Source of the DNA: Rickettsia typhi
GTDB taxonomy: Bacteria; Pseudomonadota; Alphaproteobacteria; Rickettsiales; UBA1997
Direction: 5' to 3'
DNA length: 42,643 nucleotides
Assembly: GCA_945862535.1 (NCBI GenBank)
Contig: CAMAYG010000001.1
Span: 82,731-125,373, forward strand
Shown here in pieces: positions 7,838 through 17,191 of this stretch. Positions within the stretch are counted from its first letter, which is position 1; each line of letters starts with the position of its first letter. The notes beneath the pieces are model-generated. The model saw only the letters and a list, made by a program, of their open reading frames with translations. It was not told where the DNA came from and made no database searches. The position numbers and the translations under genes were made by a program.

Positions 7838-10237
7838 ATGCAATCGCCACTACAAGAAGAATTATCGAATTTTCTTAATAGAAAAATTAGCGACTTGAAA
7901 GGTGTTGGCAAATTTTTTAGCGATAAAGTTGCCACCCTAGTTAATGGAAAAACTTTTTTTTACCTGTTGTTGCATAAACCGATTCAGGTAGCAGAGGTAA
8001 AAATCCTTCCAAAATTATCGGAAATAACCAATGGAGAGCTTGTAACAATTAAAGTTAGAGTTGAAAAACATTATCCTAACGAGCAAAATTCCGACAAAAA
8101 ACAACCCTACAAAATTCTTTGCTACAATCTTAGCGGTTATATAAGTTTAGTTTTCTTTAGAATATTTCCAAGCCAAATAAATCAATTAGCGGTAGGAAAT
8201 GATGTCTTGATAACGGGAGTGGTTAATAAGAAATACAATGAAAACCAGATGGTGCATCCAAAAAAAATTACTATCGAGAAAAATGCCAATACAAATGTCA
8301 ATACAAATGCCACTACAAATGCCACTACAAATGCAAGTGTAAATGGTGTTGATGCAAAAAACATCACAACCTATCAAAATATCGATAGACAATGTTTGTA
8401 TCCGCTAACAAATACAATAACGAATCAATTTATACTTAATCAAATAGGCTTTTTACTGCAAAAAATTAAGCAATATCAATATTTATTGACACAAAACAAG
8501 GTCTCGTTCGAATGGCATAATCAGCATATTTTAAGAAAATTATCAATTCCTAGCTTTCTAGAAGCAATAATAAACTTGCATCAACCAAGAAACAATAAAG
8601 AAATTGAAAATACTGGCAGTAATTTTAATTTAGCCAAAAGAAGGTTAGCATTTGATGAGCTTTGCGCTTGGCAAATAGGCTTCCTGCAAGCAAAACATTT
8701 ACTCAAAAATCGTAAAAATAACGAAGAAAAGAGCGGTTTATCAATGGTAAATAACCCCGATATAGATATTTTTATCAAGCTATTCGACGATAACTTGCCA
8801 TTTAATCTTACTAAACAGCAAAAAGAGATTTGCCATCTAATTGCCGAAGAATTAAAAACCTCAAAAAGAATACTAAGACTACTGCAAGGCGATGTCGGCA
8901 GTGGAAAAACCATCGTGGCAATTTTTGCTACTCTGATTGCCGTTTTGCAAGAAAAACAGGTTGCGATAATGGTTCCTACTGCAGTATTGGCAAATCAACA
9001 TTATCAATATTTTCAGAAAATCATTAATTTTTTGCAAGACAAAATAGCCGATAAATTACCTTCATTTAAACAAAATCTAACTAGCAAATCGATATCTTTA
9101 CTTACAAGCAACATAACCAATAAAAAATATTTAGAAACCACGGAACAGCTTATCAATAACAAAATATCGATTGTCATTGGTACACACGCGGTTTTAGAAG
9201 ATGCGGTAAAGTTCCACAATCTCGGCTTGGTAATAATCGATGAACAGCATCGATTTGGGGTAATGCAACGGGTTAGGCTAGCAAATAAGGGTGCAGATGT
9301 TTCTTGCTTACTGCTTAGCGCTACACCTATACCTCGAAGTTTAATGATGGCACTTTATCAGGATATAGATGTATCGATTCTTAGTGAAAAACCACAAAAC
9401 AGACCAAAAATTAAAACTTCAATTATTAGCAAAGCAAAAGTTGAAAATCTTTGTCATTCGCTAAGAAATGCCATTGAAAAAGGTGAGAAAATTTACTGGA
9501 TATGCCCAGCAATAACAGACAACAGCGATAGTGAAAATAATAAAAAAACTAACAACAATAAAGATTTGGGCGAACTATTTTATAATGAGGAGTCGCAATA
9601 TTCAGAAATGGCTAATGTTGAATCGCGATATTTAGAACTGCAGAAATACCTCTCGGCAGATTTAGTTGCAATGATTCATGGCAAAATAAAAGAAAAGGAC
9701 AAGCAGGAAATTATGAAAAATTTTTCCGACATAAATTCTAAAGCGAGAATATTAGTTGCAACCACGGTAATTGAGGTAGGAATAGATGTTAGCGATGCGA
9801 CAATTGTGATAATTGAAAATGCCGAAAACTTTGGACTTGCCCAATTGCATCAATTAAGAGGAAGGGTTGGAAGGGGCACGAAAGAATCTTATTGCATCCT
9901 GATTCACAAAAACAAAATTGGTCTTAATTCAAGAAAAAGACTAGAAATTCTTAAAAATAGCAATGATGGTTTTTATATCGCAGAAGAAGATTTGAAAATG
10001 CGAGGTAGTGGCGACATTGGCGGAACAAAGCAAAGCGGTTTCCCAGAATTTAAAATTGCTAATCTTAGTGAAGACTTTGATTTACTTAATTACAGTGGCG
10101 AAGTGGCAAAAAACATTATAGCAGTAGATCCTAACCTTACTAGCGAAGCTTATTGCAACTATCGAAACCTTGTAAATATATTTCAACAAAGTCAGGAATC
10201 GACAAAAATTATCGCAAAAATTATCGACGGGGGCTAG
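7838..10237 (+). CDS. recG: ATP-dependent DNA helicase RecG
   Basis: 799 residues. RecG reverses stalled replication forks and processes branched DNA. An OB-fold wedge domain lies in the first 250 residues. The helicase core has Walker A GDVGSGKT near residue 350, DEQH near 467, SATPIPR, then the second RecA domain with VATTVIEVGIDV and QLRGRVGRG and the C-terminal ERLKI-like LEILKNSNDGFYIAEEDL. Within the wedge region an Asn/Thr-rich stretch at about 148-170 is encoded by a 12-bp tandem repeat; another poly-Asn/Lys-rich insertion sits near residue 565 (NNKKTNNNK). Both are probably surface loops. Follows smpB. Confidence 0.95.
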   Translation: MQSPLQEELSNFLNRKISDLKGVGKFFSDKVATLVNGKTFFYLLLHKPIQVAEVKILPKLSEITNGELVTIKVRVEKHYPNEQNSDKKQPYKILCYNLSGYISLVFFRIFPSQINQLAVGNDVLITGVVNKKYNENQMVHPKKITIEKNANTNVNTNATTNATTNASVNGVDAKNITTYQNIDRQCLYPLTNTITNQFILNQIGFLLQKIKQYQYLLTQNKVSFEWHNQHILRKLSIPSFLEAIINLHQPRNNKEIENTGSNFNLAKRRLAFDELCAWQIGFLQAKHLLKNRKNNEEKSGLSMVNNPDIDIFIKLFDDNLPFNLTKQQKEICHLIAEELKTSKRILRLLQGDVGSGKTIVAIFATLIAVLQEKQVAIMVPTAVLANQHYQYFQKIINFLQDKIADKLPSFKQNLTSKSISLLTSNITNKKYLETTEQLINNKISIVIGTHAVLEDAVKFHNLGLVIIDEQHRFGVMQRVRLANKGADVSCLLLSATPIPRSLMMALYQDIDVSILSEKPQNRPKIKTSIISKAKVENLCHSLRNAIEKGEKIYWICPAITDNSDSENNKKTNNNKDLGELFYNEESQYSEMANVESRYLELQKYLSADLVAMIHGKIKEKDKQEIMKNFSDINSKARILVATTVIEVGIDVSDATIVIIENAENFGLAQLHQLRGRVGRGTKESYCILIHKNKIGLNSRKRLEILKNSNDGFYIAEEDLKMRGSGDIGGTKQSGFPEFKIANLSEDFDLLNYSGEVAKNIIAVDPNLTSEAYCNYRNLVNIFQQSQESTKIIAKIIDGG
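8281..8340 (+). repeat. 12-bp minisatellite inside recG (5 units)
   Basis: Five tandem 12-base units with consensus AAATGCCACTAC (8281, 8293, 8305, 8317, 8329), the last one degenerate. The unit length is a multiple of three, so copy-number change would keep the recG frame and alter only the length of an Asn-Ala-Thr-Thr loop in the wedge domain. Confidence 0.9.
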
Positions 10238-10344
10238 CAACCTAGCTAGTTTGATGCAACTCTAGCTTGATGTAAATAAAAGAGTAGCTCAAAACTTACT
10301 AATTTTACAGCAATATTATTTCGGTAATCGGCAACAACAAATAG

Positions 10345-10542
10345 CTATTGTGCCAATTCTAGATTTTCTGGCGATATTTTTGGTATTTCTGTTGATTTTT
10401 CATAGTCAAAAACATTTTTCTCATTTTCAGTAGGTATCTCTTGATATTTTGGCGGAATAATTAGCGGATTATAATCTACTTTCTTACTACAGCCACCTAA
10501 TAAAATCAACAATAAAATTAAGGTAAAAAAACTATTTTTCAT
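10345..10542 (-). CDS. Small lipoprotein, DUF3035/BamF-like
   Basis: 65 residues with a hydrophobic leader and lipobox LLGGC (Cys18), so a predicted lipoprotein. The mature part contains YNPLIIPPKYQEIP, which resembles the APLVVPPDYxLRPP motif of DUF3035 proteins. In alphaproteobacteria such a gene commonly follows lspA, as here (38 bases downstream, same strand), and the Caulobacter member was described as the BAM-complex subunit BamF. This one is shorter than most. The homology is inferred from one short motif plus position. Confidence 0.65.
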   Translation of the reverse strand: MKNSFFTLILLLILLGGCSKKVDYNPLIIPPKYQEIPTENEKNVFDYEKSTEIPKISPENLELAQ

Positions 10543-10580
10543 TATGATAAATCTTTTGATGGGTTAAAACTGATAAAATA

Positions 10581-11147
10581 TTATTTGTAAAATTTTTTCT
10601 TTGTTAAATCAAATATTAGAAAAACAAAAACCCCGCAACAAATTGCACTATCTGCCAAATTAAAGGCTGGCCAGTGGTATTGTTGCCAATGAAAATCTAA
10701 AAAGTCGGCAACTCCACCGTTAAAAGCACGGTCTATCGCATTACCAAAAGCCCCACCAATAATTAAACCTAATGAAAAATTGACCCCATAGCTATTGTGA
10801 AAAGATGCATAAATCATCATAATCACCCCAATAGTAAATTGAATTATTGTAAATATGAGCATAGAATTTTCAAGATCATTAAACATACCAAAGCTAATGC
10901 CTTTATTTACCACCATAACTAAAGAGAAAAACGGCGACAATTCTTTCGTCAGCCCTTCCTGAGTTGCTAAATAGTTAAATATTAATTTTTTAGTAGATAG
11001 ATCGGCAATTGTAATAATTAAAGCAACGAAGATAGTAAGAAAGAAGTATTTTGAGCAGAAATTTAATAAGTGGTGACGAAGATTGTTTTTGCTGTTTTTT
11101 TGAGTGATTTTCGCCAATCTATTGATTTTATTGTGCTTTTGAGTCAT
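10581..11147 (-). CDS. lspA: Lipoprotein signal peptidase (signal peptidase II)
   Basis: 188 residues from the ATG at 11147, which lies 13 bases after the hscA stop. The frame extends to 11198 but that start would overlap hscA. LspA cleaves prolipoproteins after lipidation. Four membrane helices are visible. Catalytic aspartates lie in GGVADFLDFHW and FNLADSAI, preceded by GGAFGNAIDRAF. The first 30 or so residues are a basic, Asn/Lys-rich extension not seen in most LspA. Its neighbours are hscA upstream and the DUF3035-like lipoprotein downstream, a likely substrate. Confidence 0.93.
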   Translation of the reverse strand: MTQKHNKINRLAKITQKNSKNNLRHHLLNFCSKYFFLTIFVALIITIADLSTKKLIFNYLATQEGLTKELSPFFSLVMVVNKGISFGMFNDLENSMLIFTIIQFTIGVIMMIYASFHNSYGVNFSLGLIIGGAFGNAIDRAFNGGVADFLDFHWQQYHWPAFNLADSAICCGVFVFLIFDLTKKKFYK

Positions 11148-11160
11148 ATTTTGATAAATA

Positions 11161-13062
11161 TTATTTTTTAGATAAGATAGGAGAGGCGGTGGTTGCAATC
11201 GTTATTTTAAGATCTATCAATTCCTGACAAAGATCGTTGAATTGAGCTTGCAACAGCGATAAATCTTGCCGATTCTTTAATTCCAGAGCGATTTCTATCT
11301 CGGATATTTTTTCTGCGATTTTTAATTTATTTTTAAGCCTATCTGCAACTGCCAGATTAGCAAGATCGCCCTTCACAATTTCAAGATCTTTGTTGATTTT
11401 AACGATTAAATCGGCTAATAATCTTGCTTCAATATCTGCTTTTGAATTATCGAGAGATTGAAGAAGTTCTTGTTTAACAATTTCTGCACTAAGGCCGAAG
11501 CTAGGCTTAACCTCTATTTCCTGCTTGATATTTAGATTCTCTTCTGTTGCAATAACCCTAAGTAAGCCATCGACATCTATTGAAAAACTAACAGCAACTT
11601 TGATTATCCCCGGTGGCAATTGTGGCAAATTGTCGATTTTAAAATAGGCTAAAGATCGGCAATCTTTAGCAATTTCTCTTTCGCCTTGAACGATATGAAA
11701 AATAATTGCGGTTTGCTTTTCCGTGTAAGTGGTAAAATATTTAATTTTCGATATTGGGACAGGAGTGTTTCTTTCGATAATTTTATCTACGATACCACCC
11801 ATCATTTCTAGCCCCAAGGAAAGAGGCACGACATCGATTAACAAATGTCTATTTTTATCGACCACAGTTCGGTTGAGTTGATTTGCCTGAATTGTAGCCC
11901 CAATTGCTACCGCCTTGTCCGGATCTAGGTTGGTAAGAATTTTTTCTTGTTTTATTATTGTGGCAAGCCAATCTTTTATTGCCGGAATTCTTGTTGAGCC
12001 ACCAACTAGCAACAAAGATTCTATGTTTTCTGTTGTTAGATCTAGATCTAGCAACAGTTGATTGACAATTTTAATGGTTTTTTTAATTAATTCTTTATTT
12101 ATTTCTACAAAATCTTCTTGGGTTATCGTTATTTTTTGCCAATCTTGTTGTTCGTTGTCGTTATGAATAACAATTTCTTTGAGCTCGCTTAGTTGTTTTT
12201 TAAGCTCCCTCGCCTCTTCAAAAGTAATTGTTAAATTAAATTTTTTCTGGAGGAATTGCTGTAAATTATAGTCAAAATCATCGCCTCCCAAGTTATTATC
12301 TCCAGCGATACCAAGAACTCTAAAAACCCCTTTTTCCATTTTTACAATCGATGCATCGAAGGTTCCGCCACCAAGATCGTATATAATATAAATTCCCGGT
12401 TTTTGTTCGTTAATATTAAAGCTAATTGCCGCCGCTGTAGGCTCATTAATCAACCTAACCACTTGCAAGCCAGCAATTTCAGCAGCATATTTAACAGCAT
12501 TTTTTGCCGAATCGTCGAAGTAAGCAGGAACCGTAACAACTGCCTTAGTTATTGTTTTTTCTAGCCGTTTCTCGGCAATTTGTTTAAGATAAGAGAATAT
12601 TTGAGAGGCGATCAACTCTGGCGAATATTTATTTTTACCAATTTCTAAGTAGAAGCCTTGATTTTCGCTGTTTTGAACGATATTAATTTTTTTTGAAAAA
12701 TTTACTGCAATTTCTTTTGCTTCTTTATAGCTTTTACCAAAGAATCTTTTGATTGAATTGATAATTATCAGATCTTCGTTGTTCATCTTGCTAATTGCAA
12801 CATCGTTGCCAACCGCAACAACATCGCCCTCGAGATTAAAAGCAACTAAGGATTGATGTAAAAAAGAAGATGATTGATTTGAGTTAAAAAATTTAATAAA
12901 CTCTTTCTGGTCAGATTTATGGTCAAAATCTTCTTGATTCACAATAGCAACTAGGGAATTAGTGGTGCCAAAATCGATACCAACTATCGGCTCAAACTCT
13001 ATTTTTTCGTTTGTTTCTGGTGATGTCAAAGAATTTTCTTTGCCAATTTTAATAAGTGCCAC
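11161..13062 (-). CDS. hscA: Fe-S cluster assembly chaperone HscA (Hsp70 family)
   Basis: 633 residues. The N-terminal nucleotide-binding domain shows VGIDFGTTNSLVAIV, VVTVPAYFDD, RLINEPTAAAI, YDLGGGTFDASI and LLVGGSTRIPAI. The substrate-binding domain starts after DVVPLSLGLEMMGG. The protein is assigned to HscA rather than DnaK because hscB lies directly upstream, the linker reads DVVPLSLGLE and the lid is short. HscA with HscB drives release of Fe-S clusters from IscU. No iscS, iscU, iscA or ferredoxin gene lies in the window; the next gene downstream is lspA. A 146-base gap separates hscB and hscA. Confidence 0.9.
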   Translation of the reverse strand: MALIKIGKENSLTSPETNEKIEFEPIVGIDFGTTNSLVAIVNQEDFDHKSDQKEFIKFFNSNQSSSFLHQSLVAFNLEGDVVAVGNDVAISKMNNEDLIIINSIKRFFGKSYKEAKEIAVNFSKKINIVQNSENQGFYLEIGKNKYSPELIASQIFSYLKQIAEKRLEKTITKAVVTVPAYFDDSAKNAVKYAAEIAGLQVVRLINEPTAAAISFNINEQKPGIYIIYDLGGGTFDASIVKMEKGVFRVLGIAGDNNLGGDDFDYNLQQFLQKKFNLTITFEEARELKKQLSELKEIVIHNDNEQQDWQKITITQEDFVEINKELIKKTIKIVNQLLLDLDLTTENIESLLLVGGSTRIPAIKDWLATIIKQEKILTNLDPDKAVAIGATIQANQLNRTVVDKNRHLLIDVVPLSLGLEMMGGIVDKIIERNTPVPISKIKYFTTYTEKQTAIIFHIVQGEREIAKDCRSLAYFKIDNLPQLPPGIIKVAVSFSIDVDGLLRVIATEENLNIKQEIEVKPSFGLSAEIVKQELLQSLDNSKADIEARLLADLIVKINKDLEIVKGDLANLAVADRLKNKLKIAEKISEIEIALELKNRQDLSLLQAQFNDLCQELIDLKITIATTASPILSKK

Positions 13063-13208
13063 TTCTTTTTGATTGTTAAATAGTTAATTGATTATTAAAA
13101 ATAATGTCGAGATAAGGAGTTTAATCTTTGCCAAAAGACTTATTTGATAAATACTTCTTTAATTGATAACAAGGTAAATAGGTATTCAAAAAAAAACAAG
13201 TCAATATA

Positions 13209-13709
13209 TTAAATTTTACCTATATATTGCTTTATTTTCTGCTTATTGTTAAAAAAATAGCGAGCAATAATAAGTTTTTGTGCCGATTCTTCAATATTGC
13301 TTTGATAAATTTGCATCGACTCAACGACTAATTTATTAATGTCATTATCGATATCGGCCAGCATTTGTTTTAGCTTAGTTGCATCTTGTTTGTTTTCTTC
13401 AATCTCTTCTTGAAGTAAAAATATATTAGCCAATTCGGTTGCAGAAACTTTAACATAACAATCTTCAGCGGTAATATCGATTTTATTAAGTTTTAACAAA
13501 TAGACCGCTCTCGATAAGTCGTTACTTAATATCTGATAAGCTTCGTTAATTTTTTCTATTGGATTTTCTATTGGAAAATCTGTTATTTTAACTTCGCTAC
13601 AACCATCTGGGTGATGCTGGTTTTGTAGCTGGTAATATTTGGTCTCGAGAAGATTTTTATTAACCACAAACTGGCAAGGTAAATCGAAATATTCAAAGAA
13701 ATTTTGCAT
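13209..13709 (-). CDS. hscB: Fe-S cluster co-chaperone HscB (J-domain)
   Basis: 166 residues, a normal HscB length. The N-terminal J-domain starts NFFEYFDLPCQF and has the HPD motif at 33-35; a C-terminal three-helix domain follows (KINEAYQILSND, LLKLNKIDI, then LLQEEIEENK). HscB recruits IscU and stimulates HscA ATPase. The gene lies 12 bases downstream of the MFS transporter gene and upstream of hscA on the same strand. Confidence 0.88.
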   Translation of the reverse strand: MQNFFEYFDLPCQFVVNKNLLETKYYQLQNQHHPDGCSEVKITDFPIENPIEKINEAYQILSNDLSRAVYLLKLNKIDITAEDCYVKVSATELANIFLLQEEIEENKQDATKLKQMLADIDNDINKLVVESMQIYQSNIEESAQKLIIARYFFNNKQKIKQYIGKI

Positions 13710-13721
13710 TTTATAGCTAAT

Positions 13722-14969
13722 TTATTTGCTTAAATTTTGTTTCCTACTCCAGAATATTAGGGCAATAATACTAACAAAAGAACCAAATAAAACATAATAA
13801 AACATTGAAAATAAACCAAAATTCTTTATAAGAAAAGTTAGAATCAGCGGTGCTGTTCCACCAAATAGTGCGGCGGTGAAGCTATAACTAAGCCCAACCC
13901 CAGAAGAGCGAACCTCTATTGGGAAATTATTAACAATTATTTTTGGCATCATTCCTTGAAAAGTGCCAAGTAAAATTCCACCAATAATAAAGACTAACCA
14001 AAGATTGATTTGACCACCATCTATCAATGCTAGTAACAAAAATGGAGTGAAAACAGCAATTAAAGCTGCGGAAGGCATTAATATATTTTTCGGATTCAAG
14101 ATGTCGGCCAAATATCCAAAAAATGGTGTAGAAAACATAAAGGCAAGCAATATTACAGTATGAAACTTCTCGATCTCAATTGGATCGTAGTTAAATAAAT
14201 TCATTATTGTTTTAGAAAATACAACAAAAGTGTAGATAGGAATAGTAATAGACATAAATATACCGCAAGAAATAAAAAAACTACCGCGATGCTTTGTAAT
14301 AATTGTTTTTAAGGGTTTTTTTATTAATTTATGTTGCGATTTAGCCTGTTTAAAAGCATCGCTTTCTTCAAGATGACTCCTTAAATAAACACCAATTATA
14401 CCAATAAAAATGCTAGCAATAAAAGGAATTCTCCAAGCAAAACTTTCTATTTGTTCGGCGGTGAAATATTTGTGTAAAGCGACAACAACAGAAGAAGCAA
14501 CAATCATCCCTATGGCAATGCTGGCCGTTGAAAAAGAACCATAAAAACCCTGACGATTTTTTGGTGCAGATTCAACTAAAAATGTTGAAGATGCCGAAAA
14601 TTCTCCACCAAGAGATATTCCTTGCAAAATCCTCATCATTATTAGTAATATAGGAGCTAAAACCCCAATTTGATAATAAGTTGGTAAAAATCCAATAATC
14701 GTTGTAGGGACGGCAATTAAGACGATAGAAGTTGTTAAAGATGTTTTTCTACCAAATCGATCGCCGATATAGCCAAAAATTATACCCCCTAAAGGCCTAG
14801 CAATAAAGCCAACAGCAAAAGCGGCAAAGCTTATCATTGTAGACAAATATTTGTCATTTGTAGGGAAAAATAATGTTGCAAATATTTCGGTAAAATAAGC
14901 ATATAACAGATAGTCATACCACTCTAGTGCATTGCCGACTATTGCCGAAAACAAGACTCTTTTTTTCAT
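13722..14969 (-). CDS. MFS transporter, metabolite:H+ symporter (ProP-like) family
   Basis: 415 residues with about 12 predicted helices. The start GNALEWYDYLLYAYFTEI is characteristic of the MHS/ProP family, followed by the loop GYIGDRFGRKTSL and RILQGISLGGEFSAS. Members move osmolytes or organic acids with protons; Rickettsiales often have several paralogues. The substrate cannot be told from sequence. First gene of a probable MFS-hscB-hscA-lspA run; a candidate promoter is at 15028-15057. Confidence 0.85.
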   Translation of the reverse strand: MKKRVLFSAIVGNALEWYDYLLYAYFTEIFATLFFPTNDKYLSTMISFAAFAVGFIARPLGGIIFGYIGDRFGRKTSLTTSIVLIAVPTTIIGFLPTYYQIGVLAPILLIMMRILQGISLGGEFSASSTFLVESAPKNRQGFYGSFSTASIAIGMIVASSVVVALHKYFTAEQIESFAWRIPFIASIFIGIIGVYLRSHLEESDAFKQAKSQHKLIKKPLKTIITKHRGSFFISCGIFMSITIPIYTFVVFSKTIMNLFNYDPIEIEKFHTVILLAFMFSTPFFGYLADILNPKNILMPSAALIAVFTPFLLLALIDGGQINLWLVFIIGGILLGTFQGMMPKIIVNNFPIEVRSSGVGLSYSFTAALFGGTAPLILTFLIKNFGLFSMFYYVLFGSFVSIIALIFWSRKQNLSK

Positions 14970-15027
14970 TGCTCGACTAGGTTAATTTTAGGGTTAATTT
15001 GGGATTCATCTTAGAATTTAGTTTTGG

Positions 15028-15057
15028 ATTATAATTTTAGCTCTGGCTATGTTTTAA
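15028..15057 (-). promoter_or_regulatory. Possible promoter of MFS gene
   Basis: On the minus strand a perfect TATAAT (15028-15033) has TTAAAA 18 bases upstream (15052-15057). The leader to the ATG at 14969 would be about 52 bases. The -35 match is weak. Confidence 0.35.
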
Positions 15058-15278
15058 CCTAATCAACTAACTTTAGCGGTTTATGTATAAAATAACTTCT
15101 TTTAAATGCAAGATAATTCTAAAACAAATATTTTTTACAAAAAGATGCTAATTTTATTAAATAGTAGCTGTTTTAAATCTTGTATTTAAAAAAGTCGCAA
15201 TTAAAATCGAGTTGAATTTTTCTAAAACTTTGCCATAGATTATGATATAGATTATTGATACAGATTATGCTAGTATTA

Positions 15279-15287
15279 TGTTATAAT
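15279..15287 (+). promoter_or_regulatory. Extended -10 promoter candidate for ndk
   Basis: TGTTATAAT is a perfect extended -10 element (TG at 15279-15280, TATAAT at 15282-15287). No good -35 box lies at 17 bases; TTGATA at 15255-15260 is 21 bases away. The leader to the ndk ATG would be about 100 bases. Confidence 0.35.
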
Positions 15288-15393
15288 TATTGCTATTTTA
15301 CTAAAAATTTTATTACTATATTCTGCTAATATTTGCAATATTTCATTAACCGCAAAAATTAGCAACCAAATAAATCAATTAAAACCATTAATA

Positions 15394-15816
15394 ATGTCCA
15401 CTCAATACACTTTATCGATAATAAAACCCGACGGCACTTCTCGCAACTTAACTGGCAAAATTAACACCAAATTCGAAGAAGCTGGCTTGCAAATCGTCGC
15501 TCAAAAAAGAATGTTATTATCAACAAAAATCGCTGGAGATTTCTACTCCGTCCATAAAGATCGCCCATTTTTTAACGATCTTGTTAGTTTTATGACTTCT
15601 GGCCCTGTCTTGGTTCAGGTTTTAAAAGGCGATAATGCCGTAGCAAAAAACCGCGAAATTATGGGAGCAACCAATCCTGCAAATGCCGAAGCCGGAACTA
15701 TAAGAAAAGAATTTGCCTTATCAATAGAAGCAAATTCAGTTCATGGCTCCGACAGCCTAGAAAATGCTGCAACAGAAATTGCCTTCTTTTTTGCTAAATA
15801 CGAAATTGTCGAATAG
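15394..15816 (+). CDS. ndk: Nucleoside diphosphate kinase
   Basis: 140 residues, full length. It transfers the gamma phosphate between nucleoside triphosphates and diphosphates. The start [17 protein letters not shown], the block [19 protein letters not shown] and the phosphohistidine His117 in NSVHGSDS are all in place. Single gene with its own upstream region; carA begins 86 bases later. Confidence 0.97.
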   Translation: MSTQYTLSIIKPDGTSRNLTGKINTKFEEAGLQIVAQKRMLLSTKIAGDFYSVHKDRPFFNDLVSFMTSGPVLVQVLKGDNAVAKNREIMGATNPANAEAGTIRKEFALSIEANSVHGSDSLENAATEIAFFFAKYEIVE

Positions 15817-15832
15817 TAAAATTATCCACAAA

Positions 15833-15861
15833 GCTAGGCTGGCTTTAATAATCGGCCTAGC
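15833..15861 (+). terminator. Inverted repeat after ndk
   Basis: GCTAGGC (15833-15839) and GCCTAGC (15855-15861) can pair with a 15-base loop shortly after the ndk stop. There is no clear T-run after it, so termination is uncertain. The following CTAGCAACCTAG (15857-15868) also occurs after recG (10234-10245). Confidence 0.3.
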
Positions 15862-15902
15862 AACCTAGAATTTACAAAACACTAATTCTATCTTAAAATA
15901 AA

Positions 15903-17150
15903 ATGACAATTGTGAACGATTCAGATAATCGAGCCTTACCAAATAATACGCTCAAACAAAAATTATCGGAAAATCTAGATGATGCTATTTTAATATTTGC
16001 CGATGGCACATATTTTAGCGGTAAAAAAATTGGAGCAACGAAAATCTCGGTTGGCGAAATTTGCTTTAACACCTCAATCACAGGATATCAAGAAATACTA
16101 ACAGACCCATCCTACCTCGGACAAATCATCAACTTTACCTTCCCTCATATTGGCAATATTGGCACCAACTCTAATGATTACGAAGGAAATAATATTAAAG
16201 CAAGTGGCTTAATTATTCGCGAAGACATTACCAATCCAGCTAATTATCGTGCCAATAAAAACTTTAACCATTGGCTGATAGAACAGCAAATTAATGGCAT
16301 TACAACAATCGATACTCGGCTTATAACTCAAATGGTTCGCACCACAGGAGCGAGCTTTGTTGCAATTATAACAGTGGCAAATCCACTAGATTTTAATAAT
16401 ATCGATTTTGATGCAATAGTAGCAGAACTAAAAAGCAAGAATCACCTTAGTGGCAAAGAGTTGGCAAATGAAGCAAGCCAAAATCTTCAATTCAAATGGG
16501 AAAAAGAAGGAAAATGGCAACAATCAATCAATCAGCACAATAATCATAAATCTGGCAATCGTCATAAAGTTGTAGCAATAGATTACGGTGCAAAACTCAA
16601 TATTCTTCGCTGTTTAACCGAAGTTGGTTTCGATGTAGAAGTTGTAGGGTCCAAAGCAACTGCTCAAGAAATTATCGCTCTTAATCCAGACGGAGTTTTT
16701 CTTTCAAATGGCCCTGGAGACCCAGCAGAAACAATCAAATACAGCAAGGAAACAATATTAACAATATTAGAGAAACAAATTCCTATTTTTGGCATTTGCT
16801 TAGGTCATCAATTACTTGCCCTCGCCAGTGGTGCAACAACTTTTAAAATGTTTCAAGGTCATCGCGGGGCAAATCATCCCGTGCAGAATCTTCATAGTAA
16901 AAAAGTCGAAATAACCAGCCAAAATCATGGCTTCGCAATAGATCCATCTTCATTGCCAAGTCATATAGAAATTACTCATATCTCATTATTCGACAAAACC
17001 ATCGAAGGAATTAAATTAAAAAATGCACCAGCTTTTTCTGTGCAATACCACCCAGAAAGCTCTCCCGGACCTTCCGATAGCTATTATCTATTTCAAGATT
17101 TTTTTAACCTAGTAAGCAATGAAAAAGAAAGAAAAATTAATGCTAAATAG
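15903..17150 (+). CDS. carA: Carbamoyl-phosphate synthase small (glutaminase) subunit
   Basis: 415 residues. CarA supplies ammonia from glutamine for carbamoyl phosphate, needed for pyrimidines and arginine. The N-terminal CPSase small domain has FADGTYFSGKKIGA, GEICFNTSITGYQEILTDPSY and LIIREDITNP. The class I glutaminase domain has LSNGPGDPAE, the nucleophile Cys299 in FGICLGHQLLA, and the His-Glu pair in YHPESSPGPSD. The first 25 or so residues look like an extension; an alternative start is not evident. carB is not in the window, the next gene being glyS. Confidence 0.95.
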   Translation: MTIVNDSDNRALPNNTLKQKLSENLDDAILIFADGTYFSGKKIGATKISVGEICFNTSITGYQEILTDPSYLGQIINFTFPHIGNIGTNSNDYEGNNIKASGLIIREDITNPANYRANKNFNHWLIEQQINGITTIDTRLITQMVRTTGASFVAIITVANPLDFNNIDFDAIVAELKSKNHLSGKELANEASQNLQFKWEKEGKWQQSINQHNNHKSGNRHKVVAIDYGAKLNILRCLTEVGFDVEVVGSKATAQEIIALNPDGVFLSNGPGDPAETIKYSKETILTILEKQIPIFGICLGHQLLALASGATTFKMFQGHRGANHPVQNLHSKKVEITSQNHGFAIDPSSLPSHIEITHISLFDKTIEGIKLKNAPAFSVQYHPESSPGPSDSYYLFQDFFNLVSNEKERKINAK

Positions 17151-17191
17151 TGGCAATTATAGGTTTTATTAATCATTAATATCGTTTATCG

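Larger units (their letters stand above)
14970..15393. other. 424-base divergent intergenic region (MFS / ndk)
   Basis: No convincing ORF or structured RNA was seen. It is very AT-rich and should hold the divergent promoters of the MFS gene (minus) and ndk (plus), listed separately. The part at 14985-15065 has loosely repeated blocks of the TTAG/TTTTGG kind. No tRNA-like TTCRA loop was found. Confidence 0.5.

Noticed and set aside
8182-8392. Two overlapping minus-strand ORFs across recG
   Set aside because: They result from the 12-bp repeat being open in several frames; recG on the plus strand explains the DNA.
14970-15393. Possible tRNA or small RNA in the long MFS-ndk gap
   Set aside because: No T-loop, no cloverleaf-like pairing and no GC-rich block; only AT-rich promoter-like DNA.
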